From: an uncultured Lactococcus sp.
GTDB lineage: Bacteria > Bacillota > Bacilli > Lactobacillales > Streptococcaceae
Direction of reading: 5' to 3'
Length of the DNA stretch: 64,000 nucleotides
NCBI RefSeq assembly: GCF_934191625.1
Contig: NZ_CAKPUG010000005.1
Span: 65,567 to 129,566, forward strand
Each line of letters opens with the position of its first letter. Position 1 is the first letter of the stretch. Positions 23,279-33,870 of this stretch are shown piece after piece. Below the pieces are notes generated by a model, which was not told the DNA's origin, ran no database searches, and worked only from the letters and a program-made list of their open reading frames with translations. The translations under genes were made by a program, and so were the position numbers.

Positions 23279-23331
23279 TAGAAAATTGTCTTAGTTTTCC
23301 TAGGTTTTCATTGCTTACATTTTTTAAACAA

Positions 23332-23347
23332 GCACTATATGTAGTGT
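23332..23347. promoter_or_regulatory. NrdR box 1
   Basis: GCACTATATGTAGTGT agrees with the NrdR box pattern ACACWATATATWGTGT at 14 of 16 positions. It covers the -35 region of a TGT-TATAAT promoter whose hexamer is at 23353-23358. Confidence 0.75.
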
Positions 23348-23349
23348 TA

Positions 23350-23358
23350 TGTTATAAT
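23350..23358 (+). promoter_or_regulatory. Extended -10 promoter of the deoxynucleoside salvage operon
   Basis: TGT-TATAAT, with a predicted start near 23365. It lies between the two NrdR-like boxes. Confidence 0.7.
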
Positions 23359-23365
23359 AAAACAT

Positions 23366-23407
23366 GCCTCAAGACACTACATGTTGTGTTTGGCTGTGAG
23401 GCTTTTT
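23366..23407 (+). promoter_or_regulatory. Terminator-like hairpin in the salvage operon leader
   Basis: GCCTCA (23366-23371) and TGAGGC (23397-23402) are followed by TTTTT. The NrdR box 2 palindrome forms an inner stem. It may attenuate transcription, or may simply reflect the operator. A second hairpin, GTTCATT/AATGAAC (23423-23441), follows. Confidence 0.5.
23374..23389. promoter_or_regulatory. NrdR box 2
   Basis: ACACTACATGTTGTGT matches the NrdR pattern at 14 of 16 positions. Its centre lies 42 bp from box 1, four helical turns, on the same DNA face. It sits just downstream of the predicted start site, which suits repression. Confidence 0.75.
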
Positions 23408-23493
23408 AAAAATAAAAAATGTGTTCATTCGCTCAATGAACCTTTTCAAATAGTGTTCTGAAAGACAGAATGCAAAAAGTTAGGAAGGAAAAA

Positions 23494-24150
23494 ATGGCAG
23501 TGTTAGTATTAGCTGGAACAATTGGAGCTGGCAAGAGTTCACTTACAGAGATGTTAGCAGAAGAGCTGGGAACAGAGGCTTTTTATGAAAGTGTAGATGA
23601 TAATGAGGTTTTGCCCCTCTTTTATCAAGATCCTCAAAAATATGCCTTCTTGTTGCAAATCTACTTTTTAAATAAGAGATTTGACTCGATTAAAAGAGCG
23701 CTCACGCATAACAATAATGTACTTGACCGTTCAATTTACGAGGATAGTTTACTTTTTCATCTGAATGCAGATTTGGGGCGAGCAACAGATATTGAAGTAG
23801 AGGTCTATGATGAATTATTGGAAAATATGTTAGAGGAAATCGATACGCTAACTTTTAAAAAGCGTCCTGATTTATTGATCCATGTAAGTGTGTCTTTTGA
23901 AAAAATGTTGGAACGTATCCAGAAAAGAGGACGCGAGTTTGAACAATTGGAATATGACCGTTCACTTTATGGGTACTATCAAGAATTAAATAAGCGTTAC
24001 GAAAAATGGTTTGAAGATTTTGATATTTGCCCTAAAATTCAAATTGATGGTGATAAGTATGATTTTGTTGAAGATGAGGAAGCGAAATTATTTGTTCTTC
24101 AACAAATTAAAGAAAAGCTTGCAGAAATTGAGGAGGTGAGCAGCAAATGA
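23494..24150 (+). CDS. Deoxynucleoside kinase (deoxyadenosine/deoxyguanosine type)
   Basis: The enzyme phosphorylates salvaged deoxynucleosides to deoxynucleoside monophosphates. The 218 residues show the P-loop GTIGAGKSSL near the N-terminus, the DRSIYEDSLLFH catalytic/arginine motif (about residue 77), and the LID segment RIQKRGREFEQ. This is the Lactobacillales dAK/dGK family; substrate range cannot be read from sequence. ATG 23494 follows GGAAGGA. The upstream in-frame ATG 23470 has no ribosome site. The stop overlaps the next start (ATGA). NrdR-like boxes and a hairpin stand before it. Confidence 0.88.
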   Translation: MAVLVLAGTIGAGKSSLTEMLAEELGTEAFYESVDDNEVLPLFYQDPQKYAFLLQIYFLNKRFDSIKRALTHNNNVLDRSIYEDSLLFHLNADLGRATDIEVEVYDELLENMLEEIDTLTFKKRPDLLIHVSVSFEKMLERIQKRGREFEQLEYDRSLYGYYQELNKRYEKWFEDFDICPKIQIDGDKYDFVEDEEAKLFVLQQIKEKLAEIEEVSSK

Positions 24151-24701
24151 ACTTGACAGTTTTCTTATCGGCTCGTGATGGGAAAAATCCAACTCATTTA
24201 TTACGGAGCAAGAAACTTGGAGAGGCGATTACGCGCTGTGGACATACCTTAGTTTATGGTGGTTCCCAGGAAGGATGCATGGGCGCTGTATCAGATGCGG
24301 TGCTAGCGAACAAAGGGCAAGTTATTGCTGTTTACCCCGATGGGGTTTTACCTTTGGAGCCACCTCGTCAGAATGCAACAGAGCTTTACTTGGCCAAAAA
24401 TATGGATGAACGTAAACGCAAATTGATTGATTTAGGCGAAGCATTTATTATTTTGCCAGGGGGCTTTGGAACGATGGAAGAAGTGTTTCAACTTTTGACT
24501 GAGATGAGTATTGGTCAAACAACGATACGGCCGGTTATTTTCATTGATAAAGACTTTTATCTTCCTTTATTTAACATGATTCAGCAACAAATAAAAGAAG
24601 AAATGCTGTCTTTAGAAGTTTTAGAAGCTGTGCATCTGGTTGAAACAACCGAACAAGCAATGAAGTTATTAGGAGATTTAAATTATGAACAAGCCATTTG
24701 A
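24147..24701 (+). CDS. LOG-family protein (nucleoside 5'-monophosphate phosphoribohydrolase type)
   Basis: The 184-residue protein has the LOG fold once labelled lysine decarboxylase. The signature PGGFGTMEE (about residues 109-117), the early GGSQEGCMGAVSDAV loop and MDERKRKLI are clear. Characterised members release the base from nucleoside 5'-monophosphates. Placed between a deoxynucleoside kinase and a deoxyribosyltransferase, it may process or detoxify nucleotides in the same route, but the substrate is unknown. The start overlaps the kinase stop by four bases and the end overlaps the next gene by 17, so the three are tightly coupled. GAGGTGAG serves the start. Confidence 0.85.
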   Translation: MNLTVFLSARDGKNPTHLLRSKKLGEAITRCGHTLVYGGSQEGCMGAVSDAVLANKGQVIAVYPDGVLPLEPPRQNATELYLAKNMDERKRKLIDLGEAFIILPGGFGTMEEVFQLLTEMSIGQTTIRPVIFIDKDFYLPLFNMIQQQIKEEMLSLEVLEAVHLVETTEQAMKLLGDLNYEQAI

Positions 24702-25164
24702 ACATGCAGTAAAAGTGTATCTGGCAGCACCTTTTTTCAGTGATAGTCAAATTCAAAAAGTAGAAAAATTAGAAGCAGCACTTGCTAAGAATGATACAGT
24801 TGCTTCTTACTTTAGCCCAATGCGTTGTCAACGTCCAGAAGGATTAGCAGAAGACGTTGAGTCATTTACACCAGTATGGGCAAAAGCTACGATGGAAAAT
24901 GATGTTAAAGAAGTGGAAACTGCTGATGTAATCGTTGCTATCTTAGACTATGATGGACAGGATACTGATTCAGGTACGGCATGGGAATTAGGCTATGCGA
25001 TAGCTAAAGGTAAACCAACTTTCTTGGTGCGATTTGAAGAAAATGGACCAGGAAATATTATGCTCACCGAGCGAAATACTGCCTTCTTTAGTAAAGTTGA
25101 GCAAGTAGAAACGTATGATTTTATGGAAGCTCAAACGATACCTTATACCGGCAAATATATATAG
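24685..25164 (+). CDS. ntd: Nucleoside 2-deoxyribosyltransferase
   Basis: The enzyme moves 2'-deoxyribose between bases, letting the cell turn one salvaged deoxynucleoside into another. The 159 residues include VYLAAPFFSDSQ at the N-terminus, DYDGQDTDSGTAWELGYAIAKGK with the nucleophilic Glu in WELGYA (about residue 99), and the C-terminal NIMLTERNTAF. Length fits the family. With the kinase upstream it forms a short salvage path to dNMPs. It ends before a T-run hairpin. Confidence 0.92.
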   Translation: MNKPFEHAVKVYLAAPFFSDSQIQKVEKLEAALAKNDTVASYFSPMRCQRPEGLAEDVESFTPVWAKATMENDVKEVETADVIVAILDYDGQDTDSGTAWELGYAIAKGKPTFLVRFEENGPGNIMLTERNTAFFSKVEQVETYDFMEAQTIPYTGKYI

Positions 25165-25206
25165 TCATTATTTATTTTTTATTCATTTCGGGGCTAACAA
25201 GTAAGA

Positions 25207-25238
25207 AGAAGAGATATATATATTTCTCTCTTTTTTTG
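25207..25238 (+). terminator. Terminator of the salvage operon
   Basis: AGAGA and TCTCT flank an AT-rich loop, followed by seven T. The stem is short. Confidence 0.65.
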
Positions 25239-25316
25239 TTCTTTATTGGAAAGAAGACATATACTGAGTTAAAGGACTATAATCAAGGGTATAGAAAGGA
25301 ATAGAGGGTAAGAAAA

Positions 25317-25325
25317 TGTTATAAT
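25317..25325 (+). promoter_or_regulatory. Extended -10 promoter of the fmt cluster
   Basis: TGT-TATAAT has its hexamer at 25320-25325. It predicts a leader of about 135 nt that contains two short reading frames. Nothing else is recognised in 25239-25468. Confidence 0.55.
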
Positions 25326-25385
25326 AAGAGGCAAACATTTTTTATAGGATATGAAGATCATTTTTATGAAAAACAAAAGAGGAGG

Positions 25386-25451
25386 ATGAAGGACACGTAT
25401 GACCGGTTCAAGGGTAACAGTAAACTTGAAATATTAAAAAGGTTTAGATAA
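25386..25451 (+). other. Overlapping short ORFs in the fmt leader
   Basis: An ORF of 21 codons ([21 protein letters not shown]) runs from 25386 to 25451. A second, of 12 codons in another frame (MTGSRVTVNLKY), runs from 25399 to 25437 and has AAGGA five bases before it. They could be leader peptides or chance. Confidence 0.25.
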
Positions 25452-25468
25452 CGTGTTCAAATAATGCT

Positions 25469-26422
25469 ATGACAAAAACAAAAATAATATTTATGGGGAC
25501 ACCTCAATTTTCTCAAACTGTTTTACAAGGCTTAATTGATAGTCAACGTTATGATATTTTAGCTGTGGTAACACAACCAGATCGTAAGGTGGGGCGGAAG
25601 CAAGAGCTCCGACAAACACCTGTAAAAGAGTTGGCTTTGAAAACTGGCTTGAAAATTTTACAACCCGATAAATTATCAGGTTCAGCTGAAATGGAAGAAC
25701 TGTTAGCCTTTGGTGCTCAAGGCGCAGGTATTGTAACGGCAGCCTTCGGACAATTCTTGCCAGGTAAATTGCTTGATGCAATGGCTTTTGCAGTAAACGT
25801 TCATGCATCTTTATTGCCTAAATATCGTGGTGGAGCACCTATTCATTATGCGATTATGAATGGGGAAAAAGAAGCAGGTGTGACTATTATGGAAATGGTT
25901 AGAAAAATGGATGCGGGCGATATGGTTGCAAAAGCTTCTACTCCAATTTTAGAAGAAGATAATGTAGGTACAATGTTTGAAAAATTAGCTGTTATCGGAC
26001 GTGATCTTCTTCTTGAGGTGCTGCCTCTTTACGTTGCAGGAGAAATCAAGCCAGAAGCGCAAGATGAAACGCAAGCAAGTTTTTCTCCAAACATTAGTCC
26101 CGAAGAAGAAAAAATTGACTGGACAAAAAACAATCGTCAAATTTTTAATCAGATTCGCGGTATGAATCCTTTTCCTGTGGCGCACACTATCTGGAACGAA
26201 GGACGATTCAAAATCTACAATAGTCGTCCTATTGATGCAGAAAAAGAAGGCCAACCAGGCGAAATCATTGATAAAACAAAAAAATCACTCGTAGTAGCGA
26301 CGGGTTCCGGTGCTTTAGAGCTTTTAGAAGTACAGCCTGCTGGAAAGCCCAAAATGGATATTGTTAGTTTTCTCAATGGTTTAGGACAGAAAGTAAATAT
26401 AGGTGATCAATTTGGCAAGTAA
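25469..26422 (+). CDS. fmt: Methionyl-tRNA formyltransferase
   Basis: The enzyme formylates initiator Met-tRNA. The 317 residues have the [11 protein letters not shown] start, the catalytic Asn-His segment [21 protein letters not shown] (about residues 107-127), and the ITIMEM-like [15 protein letters not shown]. The C-terminal tRNA-binding domain is normal. ATG 25469 matches the family N-terminus, yet no Shine-Dalgarno precedes it: the bases before are GTGTTCAAATAATGCT. Translation may depend on the short leader ORFs or another means. It heads fmt-rsmB-pppL-pknB. Confidence 0.95.
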   Translation: MTKTKIIFMGTPQFSQTVLQGLIDSQRYDILAVVTQPDRKVGRKQELRQTPVKELALKTGLKILQPDKLSGSAEMEELLAFGAQGAGIVTAAFGQFLPGKLLDAMAFAVNVHASLLPKYRGGAPIHYAIMNGEKEAGVTIMEMVRKMDAGDMVAKASTPILEEDNVGTMFEKLAVIGRDLLLEVLPLYVAGEIKPEAQDETQASFSPNISPEEEKIDWTKNNRQIFNQIRGMNPFPVAHTIWNEGRFKIYNSRPIDAEKEGQPGEIIDKTKKSLVVATGSGALELLEVQPAGKPKMDIVSFLNGLGQKVNIGDQFGK

Positions 26423-27683
26423 TGCAAGACAAGTCGCACTCGATGTGCTTAACGATATTTTTGGGAATGATGCTTATGCGAATATTGCCTTAGATAGAAC
26501 CTTACGTGAAGTAGAACTTTCGGACTTAGACCGTAATTTTGTAACGGCTTTGGTTTATGGGGTGGTAGCTAAGGAAAAACTTTTAGAATGGTACTTAGAG
26601 CCATTTTTTAAAAAACAACCGAAACCTTGGGCTAAGATGCTTTTGATGATGACTATATACCAAGTTCTTTTTATGGATAAAGTCCCAACTTCAGCTGCCG
26701 TTGATGAAGCTGTTAAGATAGCTAAACGTAAGGATGGGCAGCAAGCAGGAAACTTCATTAATGCTGTTCTGCGTAATTTCATGCGTTCGGAGCGACGGAA
26801 TGAGGAACCAAAAACTTGGGAAATTAAATATTCCATGCCTAAGCTTCTTCTAGATAAAATGGTACGTCAGTTTGGTGGGAAGCGTACAGGAATGATTTTA
26901 GAGAGTTTAGAAAAACCAAGTAAAGCTAGTCTCAGAATCATTGATCCCCAAGTTACTATTCCTAACACGGTCCCTTCAGAGCTATCTCCAGTTGGCCGTG
27001 TGGCGGATCATGGAAATTTTGCGCATAGTCAAGCATTTATTGAAGGAAAAATTACTATTCAAGATGAGACGAGTCAGTTGGTCGCACCACAACTTGATTT
27101 AACCGGTAGTGAGCGCGTACTTGATGCTTGTGCTGCTCCAGGTGGAAAGACAACCCATATCGCTCAATATCTTGATACAGGACATGTTACAGCCTGTGAT
27201 TTATACGATCATAAGCTAAAGCTTATTGAAGATAATGCTGAGCGCCAAGGTGTATGGGAGAAAATTACGACAGTCAAAGCAGATGCAACAGAACTAGCAG
27301 AACGTTTCGCAGATGAGGAGGACTTTGACCGTATATTAGTTGATGCGCCTTGTTCGGGGATTGGCTTGATACGTCGCAAGCCTGATATTCGTTATCGTAA
27401 AGATAGCTCTGATTTTCTTAATTTACAGGAAATCCAATTGAAAATATTGGACAGTGCTTCGAAAAAGCTGAAGAAAAATGGTATAATGGTTTACAGTACC
27501 TGCACAATTTTTGATGAAGAAAACTTTGAGGTCGTCAAGAAGTTCCTTGAGGCTCATCCAGAATATGAACAGGTGGAAATTTCGCACGAAAAAGAGGATA
27601 TTGTTACAGATGGCTGTATTTTCATTACACCGGAAATGTACCATACAGATGGTTTCTTTATTGCGAAATTCAGAAAACTTTAA
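26412..27683 (+). CDS. rsmB: 16S rRNA (cytosine(967)-C(5))-methyltransferase
   Basis: The enzyme methylates C967 of 16S rRNA. The 423 residues have an N-terminal NusB-like RNA-binding domain (about 1-135) and a Rossmann methyltransferase domain with SAM motif [15 protein letters not shown], the [17 protein letters not shown] motif IV and the catalytic Cys in [11 protein letters not shown]. The start is probably TTG 26412: AGGTGATC at 26401-26408 is an eight-base complement of the 16S 3' end and lies three bases before it. GTG 26403 overlaps that sequence and is the less likely start. It overlaps the fmt end by 11 bases. Confidence 0.94.
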   Translation: MASNARQVALDVLNDIFGNDAYANIALDRTLREVELSDLDRNFVTALVYGVVAKEKLLEWYLEPFFKKQPKPWAKMLLMMTIYQVLFMDKVPTSAAVDEAVKIAKRKDGQQAGNFINAVLRNFMRSERRNEEPKTWEIKYSMPKLLLDKMVRQFGGKRTGMILESLEKPSKASLRIIDPQVTIPNTVPSELSPVGRVADHGNFAHSQAFIEGKITIQDETSQLVAPQLDLTGSERVLDACAAPGGKTTHIAQYLDTGHVTACDLYDHKLKLIEDNAERQGVWEKITTVKADATELAERFADEEDFDRILVDAPCSGIGLIRRKPDIRYRKDSSDFLNLQEIQLKILDSASKKLKKNGIMVYSTCTIFDEENFEVVKKFLEAHPEYEQVEISHEKEDIVTDGCIFITPEMYHTDGFFIAKFRKL

Positions 27684-27703
27684 TTCTTTTATAAGGAGCA
27701 AAA

Positions 27704-28477
27704 GTGGAATATAGTATTTTATCAGACATTGGTATGAAACGTACTGCCAATCAAGACTTTGCAGGCACTTATGTTAACCGCGCAGGCTATCGTCTATTTC
27801 TTCTAGCAGATGGTATGGGCGGTCATAAAGCAGGTAATGTCGCTAGTAAATTAACCGTTGAGGATTTGGGAAAATTGTGGTCTGAATCATTTTTTGATGA
27901 TGGGACACCTGTTGCAACAATGGAAACATGGCTGCGCAACCAAATCCGTAATGAAAGTGAAAATATTGCAGATTTAGGTAAACTTGATGAATATCAAGGG
28001 ATGGGCACAACGCTTGAAGCTTTAGTGATGCAAGAAGGTCAAGTCATTTCAGCACACGTTGGTGACAGCCGTACCTATCTCATCCGTGATGGTCAATTAC
28101 AAAAAATAACAACAGACCATTCTTTAGTACAAGAACTTGTCGATGCTGGTCAAATTACTGAAGAAGAAGCTGAAGTACATCCTAACAAAAATATCATCAC
28201 CCGTTCTCTGGGGCAGTCGGCTGAAGTGCAAGCAGACTTACAAGCTGTCGAGGTGCTGCCAGGGGATTATCTTCTCATGAATTCTGATGGCTTAACCAAT
28301 ATGATTTCTTCTGAGGAAATTTTAGAAGTTGTATACTCTGAAGCTACTATTGAAGAGAAAACGGAAATCCTTGTAGGACTTGCAAATGAAGCAGGTGGTC
28401 ATGATAATATCACAGTAATCTTAGTGAAAATTGATGAAGAACCTGCAGTGGTGAATGAAGATGTGGAGGTTGACTGA
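27704..28477 (+). CDS. pppL: Serine/threonine protein phosphatase, PP2C type
   Basis: This metal-dependent phosphatase opposes the PASTA kinase encoded next. The 257 residues show the PPM motifs: [12 protein letters not shown] at the start, [15 protein letters not shown] (about residues 34-48), [19 protein letters not shown] and [10 protein letters not shown], which include the metal-ligand Asp residues. The start is GTG 27704 behind AAGGAG at 27693-27698. Its stop shares one base with the kinase start. The conserved pair controls cell wall and division proteins in Firmicutes. Confidence 0.95.
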   Translation: MEYSILSDIGMKRTANQDFAGTYVNRAGYRLFLLADGMGGHKAGNVASKLTVEDLGKLWSESFFDDGTPVATMETWLRNQIRNESENIADLGKLDEYQGMGTTLEALVMQEGQVISAHVGDSRTYLIRDGQLQKITTDHSLVQELVDAGQITEEEAEVHPNKNIITRSLGQSAEVQADLQAVEVLPGDYLLMNSDGLTNMISSEEILEVVYSEATIEEKTEILVGLANEAGGHDNITVILVKIDEEPAVVNEDVEVD

Positions 28478-30429
28478 TGATTCAAATCGGAAAAATCTTT
28501 GCAGATCGCTATAAAATCATCAAAGAAGTTGGTCGAGGTGGTATGGCCAATGTCTATCAGGGTGAAGATACTTATCTTGACAATCGGCAAGTCGCTATTA
28601 AAGTTTTGCGCTCTAATTTTGAAAACGACAATATTGCTATAGCGCGTTTTCAAAGAGAAGCATTTGCAATGGCAGAACTTTCTCATCCTAATATCGTTAG
28701 TATTTCTGATGTAGGCGAGTCTGAAAATCAACAATATATTGTTATGGAATATGTTGATGGTATGACTTTAAAACAATACATCAATGAACACGCGCCTTTG
28801 TCAAATGATGAAGCAGTGAACATTACTTCAGAAATACTTTCTGCTATGGAATGCGCGCATAACCACGGTATTATTCACCGTGATTTGAAGCCGCAAAACG
28901 TGCTCCTCTCGCAAAGTGGTAACGTGAAAGTGACAGACTTTGGTATTGCTAAGGCCTTGACAGAAACGAGTTTAACACAAACTAATACGATGTTTGGCAG
29001 TGTTCACTACTTGTCACCAGAGCAAGCGCGTGGTGCAAATGCTACACTTCAGTCAGATATTTATGCTATAGGTATCATCTTGTTTGAGTTATTAACTGGG
29101 CAAATCCCGTTTGATGGAGATTCTGCAGTAGCAATTGCCTTGAAACATTTCCAAGAAAATGTTCCAAGTATTATCAATATCAATAAAAATGTACCTCAAG
29201 CTTTGGAAAATGTCGTAATCAAAGCGACAGCTAAAGATATTCATAATCGGTATGCAAATGTTGAAGAGATGATGACCGATCTTGCTACAGCTACAAGTTT
29301 GGATCGTAAAGGAGAACCAAAACTTACCTTTGATAAAGACTTAGATGCAACCAAAGCTTTGCCTAGTAAGTTAATCAACCCTTATGATACAAAGCCACTA
29401 ATTGATCATCCGCAGTCAGAGCAAAAGGATGAACCTAAAGATAATACTACTGAAGATAAGGTGAAAGCAGACGCTGAAACGAAAAAGAAAAAATCACGTA
29501 AAGGCCTTATCGCTTGGATTATTCTTGCTCTTGTGCTTATCGCAGGTGGTGTTACAGCTTGGATGATTACAACTCCTCAAAATGTTTCTGTTCCTGATGT
29601 GACAAATATGACCCAAGCAGAAGCAGAAAGCAAACTGAAAGAGAAAAATCTTGCTATAGGAAATATTATTCCTGAATTAAGTACATCTGTTGATAAAGAT
29701 AAAGTAACCCGTACAAATCCGGAATCTGGATCGAATGTTCGAAAGAATAGCAAAGTAGATATCTATGTCTCACAAGGGGCAACTGGCTTCAAGATGGACG
29801 ACTACGTAGGACAAAAATATGAAGACGTGGTTGACGAGCTTGTTTTGGATAAAAATATTAGTAAGAGCCAAATTAAAGTAAACTATGTGTCAAGCTCTGA
29901 AGATTCAGGTACTATTGTGAAACAAACGCCAGCTAAAGGAGAGTTTTTTGACCCAACAGGCAATGATCAAATTACATTTGATGTATCCGAAGGTGAAACA
30001 GTGATTATGCCTGCTCTCGCCCTTACTTCAGGTGGATTGAGTTCAACTTCAGCAATCAGTTACCTCAATCAACTTGAAAGTTTAGGAGTACCTACATCAA
30101 ATATTACTTTTGTTGATGCTAGCACGGCTAGTAAGGTTTCAAGTTCTAACTTAGATGGTTATTATGTAACACAAACTAGCCCTGAATCAGGAAAAGAATT
30201 TAATCCTTCAAATACAAAAATCACTTTGACGGTGGCTAAGGCTAACAATAGCGATACTGGTGGCAATCAAACACCAGAAACAACACCAGAAACCACTCCG
30301 GAAACAACGATTGAAACGACTCCAGCGACAACAACAGAGGCTTCAACAGAACAAGAGAAGAACTCTACAAGCGAAGAAAAAAATTCTTCTTCAAGCAATG
30401 GAGACACGCAAAAGACAACGGAACAATAA
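28477..30429 (+). CDS. pknB: Serine/threonine protein kinase with PASTA domains
   Basis: This membrane kinase senses peptidoglycan fragments or lipid II and phosphorylates division and wall targets. The 650 residues have an intracellular Hanks kinase domain (about 1-280) with [28 protein letters not shown] and DFGIA. A juxtamembrane linker follows, then one membrane helix ([20 protein letters not shown], about 345-365), three PASTA repeats outside, and a Thr/Pro/Glu-rich tail with TPET units. The tail resembles low-complexity wall-proximal regions. It ends the cluster before a strong terminator. Confidence 0.95.
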   Translation: MIQIGKIFADRYKIIKEVGRGGMANVYQGEDTYLDNRQVAIKVLRSNFENDNIAIARFQREAFAMAELSHPNIVSISDVGESENQQYIVMEYVDGMTLKQYINEHAPLSNDEAVNITSEILSAMECAHNHGIIHRDLKPQNVLLSQSGNVKVTDFGIAKALTETSLTQTNTMFGSVHYLSPEQARGANATLQSDIYAIGIILFELLTGQIPFDGDSAVAIALKHFQENVPSIININKNVPQALENVVIKATAKDIHNRYANVEEMMTDLATATSLDRKGEPKLTFDKDLDATKALPSKLINPYDTKPLIDHPQSEQKDEPKDNTTEDKVKADAETKKKKSRKGLIAWIILALVLIAGGVTAWMITTPQNVSVPDVTNMTQAEAESKLKEKNLAIGNIIPELSTSVDKDKVTRTNPESGSNVRKNSKVDIYVSQGATGFKMDDYVGQKYEDVVDELVLDKNISKSQIKVNYVSSSEDSGTIVKQTPAKGEFFDPTGNDQITFDVSEGETVIMPALALTSGGLSSTSAISYLNQLESLGVPTSNITFVDASTASKVSSSNLDGYYVTQTSPESGKEFNPSNTKITLTVAKANNSDTGGNQTPETTPETTPETTIETTPATTTEASTEQEKNSTSEEKNSSSSNGDTQKTTEQ

Positions 30430-30436
30430 TCATAAC

Positions 30437-30470
30437 AAAAAAACTTCCAGAACTTAAGGAAGTTTTTTTG
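30437..30470 (+). terminator. pknB terminator
   Basis: AAAAAACTTCC and GGAAGTTTTTT form a stem with an AGAACTTAA loop. Confidence 0.88.
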
Positions 30471-30482
30471 TATAGTAAAATA

Positions 30483-30508
30483 AAAAAACCGTCCGCAGAC
30501 AGTTTTTC
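30483..30508 (-). terminator. rpsO terminator
   Basis: On the minus strand AACTGTC and GACGGTT (one wobble) flank TGCG, followed by a T run. Confidence 0.8.
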
Positions 30509-30514
30509 TGAGTC

Positions 30515-30784
30515 TTAACGACGAAGACCGAGTGAAGCGATAAGCTCACGGTAACGTTGAACATCTTTTTCACGAAGGTAAGCAAGAAGGTTACGACGGT
30601 GACCGATTTTTTTCATCAATCCACGGTAAGTAGCGTGGTCTTTTTTGTGTGTTTTAATGTGGTCGTTAAGGTGGTTGATTTCCCAAGTCAAAACAGCGAT
30701 TTGAACTTCAGGTGAACCAGTATCGCCTTCAGTACGTGCGTATTGCTTGATGATTTCTTGTTTTTTTTCTTTTGAGATTGCCAT
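30515..30784 (-). CDS. rpsO: 30S ribosomal protein S15
   Basis: This primary 16S rRNA-binding protein occupies the platform of the small subunit. The 89 residues contain the S15 signature [39 protein letters not shown], seen in parts ([34 protein letters not shown]). GGAG precedes the ATG. It has its own promoter, a structured leader and a terminator, and is monocistronic. Confidence 0.97.
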   Translation of the reverse strand: MAISKEKKQEIIKQYARTEGDTGSPEVQIAVLTWEINHLNDHIKTHKKDHATYRGLMKKIGHRRNLLAYLREKDVQRYRELIASLGLRR

Positions 30785-30869
30785 GAGTTTTTCTCCTTTT
30801 TATTTAGTGCTCATACCGAGTAGAGCGCAGGCAAAGCGCAAAACCAAGAATGAGTTGTAAAAAACTACT
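30785..30869 (-). promoter_or_regulatory. Structured leader of rpsO, possible S15 autoregulatory element
   Basis: The predicted 85-nt leader can fold GCGC...GCGC and GCTC...GAGC arms (plus-strand 30812-30840). S15 represses its own translation through leader RNA structures in many bacteria. Assignment here rests on position and pairing only. Confidence 0.45.
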
Positions 30870-30874
30870 TACTT

Positions 30875-30903
30875 ATCTTACACTATTTTTAGATATTTTA
30901 CAA
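30875..30903 (-). promoter_or_regulatory. rpsO promoter
   Basis: On the minus strand TTGTAA (30898-30903) and TAAGAT (30875-30880) are 17 bp apart. Confidence 0.75.
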
Positions 30904-30927
30904 GCTTATGCGGTCATAAAAGAGGGT

Positions 30928-31719
30928 TTAGTTTAAAGTATTTTCTTTTTCAATTGTTGCAGTGATTGCATCAATTACTGTAGATACAAAATTATTTTGT
31001 TCTAAAGAAACAACACCAGCAACAGTAGTGCCTCCAGGACTTGAAACTTTATCGACCAAAGTCCAAGGGCCTTCGCCAGATTCTAAAATCATTTGAGCAG
31101 AAGCTGCAACAGTTTCGGCAACGATTTTTGTAGCTTGTTCTTTCGGGATACCATGAAGGACACCTGCACGGCTCAAGGCATCGACAAACATATAGATGTA
31201 TGCAGGGCTAGAACCAGCAATCGCTGTGAAAGTAGAAAAATCTTTTTCTGCAACTTCATGAACAGTCCCAATTGAAGAGAAAATTTCTTGAGTTAACTGG
31301 TAAATGTCAGAACTTACATACTCGTTGCGTACGATAGCAGAAGTTGATTTTTGAATTTGGGCGTTAATATTTGGCATTACGCGGATGATAGGGAAGTCAT
31401 ATGTTTTAGACATGTCTGATAAAGCTTCCAAATCGAAACCGGCTGCGATAGAAATAAGGGTTTTATCTTTCGTAAATAGAGGGGAAATCTCTTCCATAAT
31501 GTCAGGCAAAATTTGAGGTTTAACAGCCATAACGATGAGATCAGATTGTTCAACAAGTTCACCATGTGAGTGACTCGCAAATACGCCTAATTTATCAGCT
31601 TGTTCCTGGGTTTTCCTTAAATCACGCCCTGAAATAAGCACGCGGACATTTGACTTATCAAGTCCAGTAATGATAGCAGATGCCATCTTACCGACACCTA
31701 TAAAACCAATTGTTTTCAT
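30928..31719 (-). CDS. proC: Pyrroline-5-carboxylate reductase
   Basis: The enzyme makes proline from pyrroline-5-carboxylate with NADPH. The 263 residues start with the dinucleotide fold KTIGFIGVGKMASAIITG. They contain the MAVKPQ and MPNINAQI segments and the family signature near the C-terminus, VSSPGGTTVAGV (about residues 228-239). GGAGATAAA precedes the ATG. No proA or proB is nearby in this window. It reads toward rpsO but has separate spacing and probably its own promoter. Confidence 0.95.
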   Translation of the reverse strand: MKTIGFIGVGKMASAIITGLDKSNVRVLISGRDLRKTQEQADKLGVFASHSHGELVEQSDLIVMAVKPQILPDIMEEISPLFTKDKTLISIAAGFDLEALSDMSKTYDFPIIRVMPNINAQIQKSTSAIVRNEYVSSDIYQLTQEIFSSIGTVHEVAEKDFSTFTAIAGSSPAYIYMFVDALSRAGVLHGIPKEQATKIVAETVAASAQMILESGEGPWTLVDKVSSPGGTTVAGVVSLEQNNFVSTVIDAITATIEKENTLN

Positions 31720-31819
31720 TTTATCTCCATTTTCTTTATAGTAGAACTTCCTTCATTTTAGCATATATTTTAGCATATTTATAGAAACAAAGACAATAAT
31801 TAGAAATACTCTTAGAATG

Positions 31820-31828
31820 TGATATAAT
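31820..31828 (+). promoter_or_regulatory. Extended -10 promoter of glmU
   Basis: TGA-TATAAT has its hexamer at 31823-31828. The leader before the ATG at 31877 is about 42 nt. Confidence 0.6.
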
Positions 31829-31846
31829 CGATGTATATTCTATTAG

Positions 31847-33253
<1,407 letters not shown>

Positions 33254-33285
33254 AACATAAGAAAATAAAGATAACGGAGATAAAC

Positions 33286-33870
33286 ATGCGAGAATTTGAC
33301 GAGAAAAAGTTTGAAGAACCCACTTTGTCTCGTGAGCAAATTTTTCACGGACAAATTTTTCGAGTGGTAAAAGACTTAGTGAGCTTACCGGATGATACAA
33401 TGGCAACGAGGGAGTTAGTTTTTCATAACGGTGGTGTTGCAGTTGCGCCAATAATTGGAGATAAGCTTGTATTAGTAGGACAATACCGTAAAGCCTTTGA
33501 AAAATTCAATTATGAAGTGCCTGCGGGGAAGCTTGAAGCTAACGAGTTGGATGATCCAAAAGCTGCTGCTTTACGTGAACTAGAAGAAGAAACGGGCTAC
33601 ACAGCAGAACAACTTGTCGAAATTACAAGCTTTTATGGTACACCTGGTTTTTCATCTGAAAAAACATATCTTTATTTCCCGATTGGTCTCACTAAGGTGG
33701 AAAAACCCCGTCCTAAGGACGAAGGGGAATTTCTCGAAATAGTTGAAGTGACGCTTCCAGAAGCTAAAACAATGATTGAAGAAGGGCAGATTTGTGATGC
33801 CAAGACAATCATGACGGTTTGGTACTGGGAACTGAAAAATCTGAAAGCGCAAGGAGATTTAGATGCCTAA
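33286..33870 (+). CDS. nudF: ADP-ribose pyrophosphatase, Nudix family
   Basis: This cytoplasmic hydrolase splits ADP-ribose and similar nucleoside diphosphate sugars. The 194 residues hold the Nudix box starting at GKLEANELDDPKAAALRELE and continuing EETGYT (about residues 82-106), with the REXXEE core. The TMATRELVFHNGGVAVAPI lead-in is typical of the NudF subgroup. GGAG precedes the ATG. It overlaps macP by eight bases. Confidence 0.9.
   Translation: MREFDEKKFEEPTLSREQIFHGQIFRVVKDLVSLPDDTMATRELVFHNGGVAVAPIIGDKLVLVGQYRKAFEKFNYEVPAGKLEANELDDPKAAALRELEEETGYTAEQLVEITSFYGTPGFSSEKTYLYFPIGLTKVEKPRPKDEGEFLEIVEVTLPEAKTMIEEGQICDAKTIMTVWYWELKNLKAQGDLDA

Noticed and set aside
25350..25388. Short frame MKIIFMKNKRGG upstream of fmt, resembling the fmt start KIIFM
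   Set aside because: Only about a dozen of 15 bases agree and the likeness ends at once, so a remnant duplication of fmt is not supported.
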